From contig JANXRK010000013.1 of assembly GCA_025353045.1 (NCBI GenBank), forward strand, positions 1 through 11,484: 11,484 nt of DNA, in the 5' to 3' direction. Positions 7,648-11,484 of this stretch are shown piece by piece (the stretch's first letter is position 1; each line of letters begins with the position of its first letter). A program made the position numbers and the translations under genes. Source of the stretch: Candidatus Tayloriibacteriota bacterium. Lineage in GTDB: Bacteria > Patescibacteriota > Minisyncoccia > Phycocordibacterales > PALSA-1337. The notes beneath the pieces were generated by a model that saw only the letters and a list, made by a program, of their open reading frames with translations, ran no database searches and was not told the origin of the DNA.

Positions 7648-8048
7648 CTTTTCTTTTTTTGTTTATATAAATATTTCGACTCTTTTGTAATGGCTAAAAT
7701 ACCGATTACAACAATATAACTAGCGCGAACTTCAGCAGGGAGCTCATATTTTTCTTTGAGATACAGATTTGCTGCCAAAAGTCCGACGATGAGGATCGTC
7801 CAGATCACTACATACATTTCTCCCGGATGCATGGTTTTATTCGATTCATGCCAACGTTTGAATTCTTTTTCAGCGCTATAAATCGCTAAAAATGCTGTAT
7901 AAAAGATTGCTACAAGAAGAATCAAACCGGCTCGGTCAAAACTGTTTTCAGTTATGAAGTCACCGATGATGACAATAAAAAAAACAAATGTCCAAAAATT
8001 TGTTGCTCGTCTGAGGAAACTTTGATTGAGTTGAGGGAATAACTTCAT
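7644..8048 (-). CDS. Conserved-type membrane protein of unknown function (134 aa)
   Basis: Basic, hydrophobic protein with about four membrane segments: 19-33 (WTFVFFIVIIGDFI), 40-58, 77-97 and 109-121. A charged cytosolic-looking loop lies between helices 2 and 3 (AEKEFKRWHESNKTMHPGEM) and a Lys-rich tail ends the protein (KQKKKR). The loop sequence EKEFKRW...HPGE recalls small membrane proteins I associate with Parcubacteria, but no function is known to me. It is translationally coupled by a 4-bp ATGA overlap to the 55-aa membrane protein, so the two may form one complex. The ATG at 8048 follows a TATAAT by 8 nt with no ribosome site, predicting a nearly leaderless mRNA. Confidence 0.78.
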   Translation of the reverse strand: MKLFPQLNQSFLRRATNFWTFVFFIVIIGDFITENSFDRAGLILLVAIFYTAFLAIYSAEKEFKRWHESNKTMHPGEMYVVIWTILIVGLLAANLYLKEKYELPAEVRASYIVVIGILAITKESKYLYKQKKKR

Positions 8049-8056
8049 ACATAGAT

Positions 8057-8085
8057 ATTATAGTACAATATCGCTATGAATCCAA
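8057..8085 (-). promoter_or_regulatory. Predicted near-leaderless promoter for the membrane-protein pair
   Basis: Minus-strand TATAAT (8057-8062) is separated by exactly 17 nt from a weak -35-like TTGGAT (8080-8085). The box ends 8 nt before the ATG at 8048, so the predicted start point lies 1-2 nt from the start codon. Confidence 0.55.
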
Positions 8086-8119
8086 AATTTCCGTTCATTT
8101 GAGTCTGTTTTTCTTTGTA

Positions 8120-8390
8120 TTATGTCGCGAAGCCCTTAGATTCCATGGTAATTTTCACAACCGTCGAAGTGGTCATGGACTGCTTTCGGTCCAATAATCT
8201 TATCTCAAACCTCATCTCCACGGCGATAGTATCTGGACTCAATATTGACCCTCCAAATGTGGAGCCTGTCACATCAACTCTGGTGGGTGTTGGGCAATAT
8301 TCTGCATGTCCAGATAAATAAAAGCCATCTTCTCTACGTTCTAGGTTATATTTGGAACTCCTTTTAGTCTCTAAGATGATTTTCTTTCAT
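8120..8390 (-). pseudogene. Frameshifted 89-aa gene of unknown function
   Basis: Read from the ATG at 8390, the frame hits UAA after eight codons (MKENHLRD). Deleting one base from the AAAA run right after ATGAAAG gives an open frame of 89 codons to UAA at 8120-8122, beginning MKEIILETKRSSKYNLERR and containing REDGFYLSGHAEYCPTPTR, GSTFGGSILSPDTIAVEMR and TTSTVVKITMESKGFAT. This reads as a compact alternating-strand protein, far more protein-like than the plus-strand frame in the same place. No ATG, GTG or TTG lies in the open frame before the coherent part. A TAAAAT box ends 6 nt before the ATG at 8390, supporting that start. It follows the transpeptidase gene by 27 bp. The disruption could be real decay, a sequencing or assembly slip in the A run, or programmed +1 frameshifting. 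Family not recognised. Confidence 0.6.
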
Positions 8391-8396
8391 AGTTTT

Positions 8397-8402
8397 ATTT
8401 TA
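8397..8402 (-). promoter_or_regulatory. Predicted -10 box (TAAAAT) of the frameshifted gene
   Basis: TAAAAT on the minus strand ends exactly 6 nt before the ATG at 8390, the same arrangement as at 6460, 10180 and 10716. No convincing -35 is seen. It lies in the 27-bp gap after the transpeptidase stop. Confidence 0.4.
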
Positions 8403-8417
8403 ACATATTTAAATTTG

Positions 8418-9290
8418 TTAATCCTGCACAATCACTGGAGTCCCAACCTCTGCCCATTCATACAATTCCTTTGATTTATCAAGTGGCAAGTTCACACAAC
8501 CATGCGACCATCTTTTTCCAAAACTATTATGCCAATATGCACCATGAATCACACTTCCATCATACGTAAAATAGAGATCCCAAGGTACTCCCGGAAGATC
8601 ATACTGATCTGTCATTCCTTTTGTTGGGCCTTGCATATATCGACTTGGTGTTTTTTTGTATATTTTAAATTCACCAATTTCTGTCGGAGTTAATTCCAGA
8701 CCGGTTGAGACTAGTTGCTTCATGAAAAGTTCTTGACCATTATACGCGTAGATCATTTGCTCTGAAATATCTACAATTATTTTTTTTGTCGTGGTTGTCG
8801 ATGCATCTTTTGTTGTCATATCACCTTCATCATAAAAAATGCGGACAACATCTCCAGCTATATACATATCACCATCGATTCGTTCAGGGAATAAAAGGTA
8901 GCTATCAAAAATAACTCTATACCAATCATGTTGCTCAGTATGAATAGGTTCATCTGCAACATGAAGAACAATTCCCGTTCGCAGTTTCATTTTAATTGGA
9001 AATTCTGATCCAGGACCTGTTCGAGCATTAACACAAATACCTTCATAGTGAGCACTACAACTTTCCATTACCTCTACATAAGTGTATTTCTTTTTCTCTG
9101 ACGGAGGCGTAACTATTTTTGTCTCGATTAGGGAATTTATATCTGGTTCTTTTATATCCTGTGTCGTCGGCGCAGGATTTTGACCTGTAGTTTTTTTATT
9201 TTTTAAAAGATCAAAACGTAAAATAATTGCTAAGAGTAAAACAATACATGTGATTGGAATGATGTATTTTAAATTGCCGGTACTTTTCAT
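8418..9290 (-). CDS. L,D-transpeptidase (YkuD domain) with N-terminal SH3-like domain
   Basis: Cell-wall enzyme that forms 3-3 peptidoglycan cross-links or attaches proteins, acting outside the membrane. The 290-aa protein has a signal anchor (about 9-27), a low-complexity linker (about 31-66), and an SH3b-like segment with two Cys that could pair (CSAHYEGICVNARTGPGSEF, C78 and C86). A T-rich spacer (DASTTTTKK) precedes the YkuD domain from about 170. The catalytic signature is HGAYWHNSFGK followed by WSHGCVNL, giving H249, H263 and the nucleophile C265, all intact. The domain ends at VGTPVIVQD, as usual for the family. Its upstream region points away from the OmdA-domain gene, with about 106 bp between the start codons. 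No clear -10 box or ribosome site was found for it. Confidence 0.92.
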   Translation of the reverse strand: MKSTGNLKYIIPITCIVLLLAIILRFDLLKNKKTTGQNPAPTTQDIKEPDINSLIETKIVTPPSEKKKYTYVEVMESCSAHYEGICVNARTGPGSEFPIKMKLRTGIVLHVADEPIHTEQHDWYRVIFDSYLLFPERIDGDMYIAGDVVRIFYDEGDMTTKDASTTTTKKIIVDISEQMIYAYNGQELFMKQLVSTGLELTPTEIGEFKIYKKTPSRYMQGPTKGMTDQYDLPGVPWDLYFTYDGSVIHGAYWHNSFGKRWSHGCVNLPLDKSKELYEWAEVGTPVIVQD

Positions 9291-9341
9291 TTCAGTAGAT
9301 GATGTCGTAAAGATATCATTAAAAAGTAAAGAAGGGAATTA

Positions 9342-9370
9342 TTGTAATAAAAATAGTGTTGAGGTAAAAT
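9342..9370 (+). promoter_or_regulatory. Predicted promoter for the OmdA-domain gene
   Basis: TTGTAA (9342-9347) and TAAAAT (9365-9370) are separated by 17 nt. Each is a good match to sigma-70-type boxes (four and five of six). The expected start near 9377 would give a leader of about 20 nt before the ATG at 9397 and would exclude the in-frame GTG at 9373. Confidence 0.5.
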
Positions 9371-9396
9371 TAGTGTACCGTAAATTTGATAATCAT

Positions 9397-9597
9397 ATGC
9401 ATCAAATTCCTAAAGATTTACAAAAAGTGCTAGTTTCTTCAAAGGTAATGAGAGAAGCTTGGGATGATATTACGCCACTTGCGCGTAATGAGTGGATTTG
9501 TTGGATTGTGTCTGTGAAAAAAGAGAAGACAAGGAGGGGGCATTTAGAGCGAGCGCGTAAACAACTTATCGAAGGGAAGCGCCGACCGTGTTGTTGA
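9397..9597 (+). CDS. Stand-alone YdeI/OmpD-associated (OmdA) domain protein
   Basis: A 66-aa protein that is essentially one OmdA domain (PF13376-like): HQIPKDLQKVL, then a variable helix, then ITPLARNEWICWIVSVKKEK, TRRGHLERARKQLIEGKRR and a CC end. In YdeI-type proteins this domain forms the C-terminal half; here nothing precedes it. The frame stays open back to 9250, but the extra part overlaps the transpeptidase N-terminus and lacks family features, so the ATG at 9397 is preferred. It agrees with the promoter at 9342-9370. GTG at 9373 is an alternative only 2 nt from the -10 box, so unlikely. No Shine-Dalgarno is visible. The biochemical role of the domain is not established; stress or antimicrobial-peptide links in other bacteria need not apply. 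Confidence 0.75.
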   Translation: MHQIPKDLQKVLVSSKVMREAWDDITPLARNEWICWIVSVKKEKTRRGHLERARKQLIEGKRRPCC

Positions 9598-9662
9598 GTG
9601 GGGTGTGGGCATAAATAATGTGGTGATGGTTGAGGGAGATGTAGGGGAGTTTTAAACGTAAA

Positions 9663-9689
9663 ACGCCGCTGGTCGTGACCAGACGGCGT
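9663..9689 (-). terminator. Hairpin, probable terminator of the gene at 9724-10173
   Basis: ACGCCG-CTGGTC pairs with GACCAG-a-CGGCGT across a 2-nt turn, a 12-bp stem with one bulged A. Read on the minus strand, the stem is followed by TTTTACGTTTAAAA, a broken U-tract. It lies 34 bp beyond the stop at 9724. A weak intrinsic terminator is the simplest reading; the poor U-tract leaves room for another RNA role. Confidence 0.5.
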
Positions 9690-9723
9690 CCCTGAAAGTT
9701 TTTGACATAGTGTCTCGGTTGCT

Positions 9724-10173
9724 TCACCGGGTGGACGAACCACCATTTGCCGTTACGGCATTTGACCATGTCATTCCCTCACTCGGATTGGAAGACAATT
9801 TGGCGTCAATGTTCTCTTCGAGAAGTCCTTTGAGAACAAGGTAAGCAATTTTCCTTGTGCTTGCGGACAACTCGTATTTCCATTCAAGGGTCACTCGAAT
9901 AGTTTCATTGGTGACCCTAACGCGTGCCCAGAGCATATTCTGTCGGTTGGGGCATGACGCAGCGATGATGATATGTGGAAATTCAGTAGCATCATCGCGT
10001 ATATCCGCCTGAGCTCGACAGGCAGATTCCAAAATGTCTTCTACCACCCTTCTCATCCATTTTTCGTCATCCTTGCGGACGATGTTAGAGTATTGGATGT
10101 GGCGAACAGTGATCCAGATGAAGAGAAGAATTACGACGGTCACGGCCGGTGCTACCATGTTATGGGTGTTCAT
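9724..10173 (-). CDS. Membrane-anchored protein of unknown function, GC-richer gene (149 aa)
   Basis: Not recognised. An N-terminal hydrophobic helix (about 7-23, VAPAVTVVILLFIWITV) is followed by a charged helix region (KDDEKWMRRVVEDILESACR) and an alternating-strand domain (HIIIAASCPN, WARVRVTNETIRVTLEWKYEL), ending in a Ser/Gly/Asn-rich tail. Topology suggests a small anchored domain. By eye, the gene and the sequence after it are near 50% G+C, against roughly 35% in the neighbours, so it may be a recent arrival or under unusual constraint. It is divergent from the 167-aa gene, with only 30 bp between the ATGs. A TATTAT box ends 6 nt before its ATG, again leaderless-looking. The UGA stop is followed by a hairpin. 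Confidence 0.68.
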   Translation of the reverse strand: MNTHNMVAPAVTVVILLFIWITVRHIQYSNIVRKDDEKWMRRVVEDILESACRAQADIRDDATEFPHIIIAASCPNRQNMLWARVRVTNETIRVTLEWKYELSASTRKIAYLVLKGLLEENIDAKLSSNPSEGMTWSNAVTANGGSSTR

Positions 10174-10179
10174 AATGCC

Positions 10180-10185
10180 ATAATA
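10180..10185 (-). promoter_or_regulatory. Predicted -10 box (TATTAT) of the 149-aa gene
   Basis: Minus-strand TATTAT ends 6 nt before the ATG at 10173, predicting a leaderless transcript. It sits only 4 bp from the oppositely oriented -10 box at 10190-10195. No good -35 was seen at 16-18 nt. Confidence 0.42.
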
Positions 10186-10189
10186 ACTA

Positions 10190-10195
10190 TATAAT
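10190..10195 (+). promoter_or_regulatory. Predicted -10 box (TATAAT) of the 167-aa gene
   Basis: A perfect TATAAT ends 8 nt before the ATG at 10204, so the predicted transcript begins 1-2 nt from the start codon and no ribosome site is possible. The -35 region would fall inside the start of the divergent gene. Confidence 0.5.
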
Positions 10196-10203
10196 CTATA
10201 ACA

Positions 10204-10707
10204 ATGACCGTCAACGATTTAATGCAACAGGGATATACGTACATTCTCACTGAACCCGTTGGTAAAAACTTTGATCCTGAATTTCATCCGCAATTGACTC
10301 CGCAAGAAATGCTTTCCCTCGGTGTTTTTGGTGGCCTGTATATGCGAGATTGCACTGATGAATTTCCTAAAGAATGGTTTGTTAATGCAAAGCTAGCTCT
10401 AGTTGGTACAAAAAAGCATGTTGCTTCACTTAATTATTTTGGAGTAAATGCCAGTCAGTCTCTATCGATCTGGAAAAAGAAAGGCTGGATTTACAAAGAT
10501 GATCCAAGAGGATGGTTCCAATGGTATTGTAGATATTATATGGGTCGTCGAATCCCTGATGAGGATAAACGACAGATAAAAAGATGGAGAGCGATAGCAC
10601 GCCATCTCGCACAGGTGCATAGAAACTGCAGAGTAGGGGACATCTTTTGTCGCCCACGGCAACGCCAAGCTATTTTACATTGGGCCTATGATAGTCGGAA
10701 GATTTGA
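10204..10707 (+). CDS. Uncharacterised Trp/Arg/Tyr-rich protein (167 aa)
   Basis: Soluble, basic protein that looks strongly conserved in type, though I cannot name the family. Its N-terminal part has FHPQLTPQEMLSLGVFGGLY (27-46) and DEFPKEWF. The middle has ASLNYFGVNASQSLSIWKKK, then GWIYKDDPRGWFQWYCRYYM, GRRIPDEDKRQIKRWRAIAR, and a C-terminal CRPRQRQAILHWAYDSRKI. The density of Trp, Tyr, Arg and invariant-looking Gly, with three Cys (one in WYCRYY, two in NCRVGDIFCRP), suggests a compact enzyme or nucleic-acid-binding fold. No membrane segment or signal is seen. It is followed 20 bp later by the TspO gene on the same strand, but TspO has its own -10 box. TATAAT 8 nt before the ATG suggests a leaderless mRNA. 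Stop is UGA. Confidence 0.8.
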   Translation: MTVNDLMQQGYTYILTEPVGKNFDPEFHPQLTPQEMLSLGVFGGLYMRDCTDEFPKEWFVNAKLALVGTKKHVASLNYFGVNASQSLSIWKKKGWIYKDDPRGWFQWYCRYYMGRRIPDEDKRQIKRWRAIARHLAQVHRNCRVGDIFCRPRQRQAILHWAYDSRKI

Positions 10708-10715
10708 TTGTGTGC

Positions 10716-10721
10716 TATAGT
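10716..10721 (+). promoter_or_regulatory. Predicted -10 box (TATAGT) of the TspO gene
   Basis: TATAGT (five of six matches) ends exactly 6 nt before the ATG at 10728, which starts the TspO homology. This favours 10728 over the upstream in-frame ATT/TTG region and predicts a leaderless mRNA. No clear -35. Confidence 0.42.
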
Positions 10722-10727
10722 TTTAGT

Positions 10728-11120
10728 ATGAAAAACTATGAATGGTATCAACAATTAAACAAGCCTTCGTGGGCACCTTCACCAAAAGTATTTGGTCCAG
10801 TGTGGATTGTGTTGTATATTTTGATTGCACTTTCATATGGTTCTGTGGCTGCACTGTTTGCACGACATGAAATACCATTTCTTGTTCTACTTCCTTTTAT
10901 TTTAAATATTATTTTTAATCTGTCCTATACTCCTCTTCAATTTGAATTAAAAAATATTCCACTAGCGACTCTCGATATTATTTTGGTTTTAGGAACTTTG
11001 ATATGGGCGCTTGTTGTAATTCACCCTTTTGCATTATGGGTAAGTTATATAAATATTCCGTATCTTCTTTGGGTCTGTTTTGCTACGTGTTTACAGATAG
11101 CGATTTTGAAAAAGAATTAA
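10728..11120 (+). CDS. tspO: TspO/MBR family membrane protein
   Basis: Five-helix membrane protein of the translocator/benzodiazepine-receptor family, which binds tetrapyrroles and sterol-like ligands. From the ATG at 10728 it is 130 aa, somewhat short of the usual 150-160. The start MKNYEWYQQLNKPSWAPSP and the signature KVFGPVWIVLYIL (WAPSPKVFGPVW, equal to the family's WxPPxxxFxxVW) are clear. Later come LNIIFNLSYTPLQFEL (helix 3, the N-x-x-W/Y-x-P-x-F motif) and NIPYLLWVCFATCLQ (helix 5, the PYLLWVxFA motif). The open frame extends 8 codons upstream, but that part is not family-like. It ends 20 bp before the end of the convergent lycopene-cyclase-domain gene. TspO and carotenoid genes are neighbours in some photosynthetic bacteria, so the pairing here may be meaningful (inference). 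Confidence 0.9.
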   Translation: MKNYEWYQQLNKPSWAPSPKVFGPVWIVLYILIALSYGSVAALFARHEIPFLVLLPFILNIIFNLSYTPLQFELKNIPLATLDIILVLGTLIWALVVIHPFALWVSYINIPYLLWVCFATCLQIAILKKN

Positions 11121-11140
11121 GAGAGAGGAAGTGTTTTTAT

Positions 11141-11484
11141 TTAAACTTTAAAAAGTGATAAAATAATATAATTGACAATAAGGGTTATTGGTAATATGTA
11201 CTGTAGATTTGGTACTTGTTGGAGTAGTTCAATGCATTTCCATGTAAAAATGATATACGCACTTGTGATTATGTAGAAAAGGTATTCCTCAATAGGTAAT
11301 CAGAAGAGAATAATTCCAAGAGTGTCTTTTGTATTAAATTGCCAAATCCAAGTATGATCTCTTTTGCCATGTCGTTTTGCCCAAATATCCCAGAAGCTAC
11401 CAATTAAGGTAATTCCAATCATAAATACTAGGAGATACGGAAGGCTTATGTACGGATAAATAAAATATTTTTCTACTAATGTCG
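11141..11484 (-). pseudogene. Lycopene-cyclase-domain protein, 3' part, interrupted by UGA
   Basis: The minus strand carries a long coherent frame entering from the right edge and ending at UAA 11141-11143, broken once by UGA at 11300-11302. Before the stop it reads YFIYPYISLPYLLVFMIG, then GSFWDIWAKRHGKRDHTWIW and NTKDTLGIILF. After it comes LPIEEYLFYIITSAYIIFTW and on through another hydrophobic stretch to SLFKV. The core GIxLFxLPIEExLF is the signature of CrtY-type heterodimeric or fused lycopene cyclases, where the interrupted residue is normally Gly. Thus GGA has apparently become TGA. No start codon follows soon after the stop. The membrane protein would cyclise the ends of lycopene-like carotenoids. 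The upstream half lies outside the window. Interpretation: nonsense mutation or sequence error, since UGA is a true stop elsewhere here. Confidence 0.75.

Noticed and set aside
8115..8321. Plus-strand 68-codon open frame with TTG start
   Set aside because: It is the antisense of the frameshift-corrected minus-strand gene, has no promoter or ribosome site, and its translation shows no family features.
9402..9746. Minus-strand 114-codon frame over the OmdA-domain gene
   Set aside because: Low-complexity, Pro/Ser/His-rich translation typical of an antisense shadow; the plus strand carries a recognisable domain.
9730..9760. Short inverted repeats as possible attachment or recombination sites
   Set aside because: They are short, lie within or at the end of a coding region, and no integrase, transposase or direct repeat is present.
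9566..9769. Minus-strand 67-codon frame starting MVKCRNGKWWFVH with a GAGGG upstream
   Set aside because: It overlaps the end of the 149-aa gene, runs through the terminator-like hairpin and ends antisense to the OmdA-domain gene; more likely chance openness in GC-richer DNA.
1..11484. Defence system, CRISPR array, prophage or transposon
   Set aside because: No repeat-spacer pattern, nuclease, methylase, toxin-antitoxin, integrase or transposase motif was seen on either strand.

Overview
The window (about 11.5 kb, AT-rich) looks like a compact chromosome segment from a Candidate Phyla Radiation (Patescibacteria) bacterium. The evidence is indirect. It has small, tightly packed genes, a cupin-type glucose-6-phosphate isomerase instead of the large PGI, a short GT35 phosphorylase without the usual N-terminal domain, a eukaryotic-PMM-like HAD protein, and several lineage-type small proteins. 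UGA is used as an ordinary stop by at least six genes, and no long gene has an in-frame UGA, so the standard bacterial code (table 11) applies. No rRNA, tRNA, CRISPR array or insertion sequence was recognised.

Layout: (1) 1-530, + strand: 3' end of an S11 D-Ala-D-Ala carboxypeptidase, converging on and overlapping the next operon. (2) 6453-505, - strand: a five-gene storage-glucan operon in the order PMM-like HAD, cupin G6P isomerase, GT5 glycogen synthase, GH57 alpha-glucan enzyme, GT35 phosphorylase. (3) 6497-7486, + strand: a membrane-anchored class-A-beta-lactamase-fold serine hydrolase. (4) 8048-7480, - strand: two coupled small membrane proteins, the second a 55-residue one. (5) 9290-8418, - strand: an SH3-like/YkuD L,D-transpeptidase, followed by an 89-residue gene at 8390-8120 that can only be read through with a one-base frameshift. 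(6) 9397-9597, + strand: a stand-alone YdeI/OmpD-associated domain. (7) 10173-9724, - strand: a GC-richer gene for an anchored protein of unknown function, with a hairpin after it. (8) 10204-11120, + strand: a W/R-rich conserved unknown protein and a TspO/MBR protein. (9) 11484-11141, - strand: the 3' part of a lycopene-cyclase-domain gene, interrupted by UGA at the conserved glycine of its GLPIEE-like motif.

How the genes work together: the operon holds both arms of an intracellular alpha-glucan cycle. GlgA extends the polymer, GH57 cleaves or rearranges it, and the phosphorylase releases glucose-1-phosphate. The cupin isomerase connects glucose-6-P and fructose-6-P. The missing mutase step, glucose-1-P to glucose-6-P, could be carried out by the PMM-like HAD at the head of the operon (inference). 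ADP-glucose pyrophosphorylase is not in the window. The carboxypeptidase and L,D-transpeptidase serve peptidoglycan; the serine hydrolase may also.

Part 2 highlights: six genes have a TATAAT-like box 6-8 nt before the ATG and usually no Shine-Dalgarno sequence, suggesting leaderless mRNAs. One pair of such genes diverges from only 30 bp. Two gene disruptions lie within 3.2 kb: the frameshift at 8.39 kb and the UGA at 11.3 kb. Other points of interest are a UVR-like tail on the GH57 enzyme and a compositional island around 9.6-10.17 kb. I did not find a clearly new multi-gene defence or mobile system.
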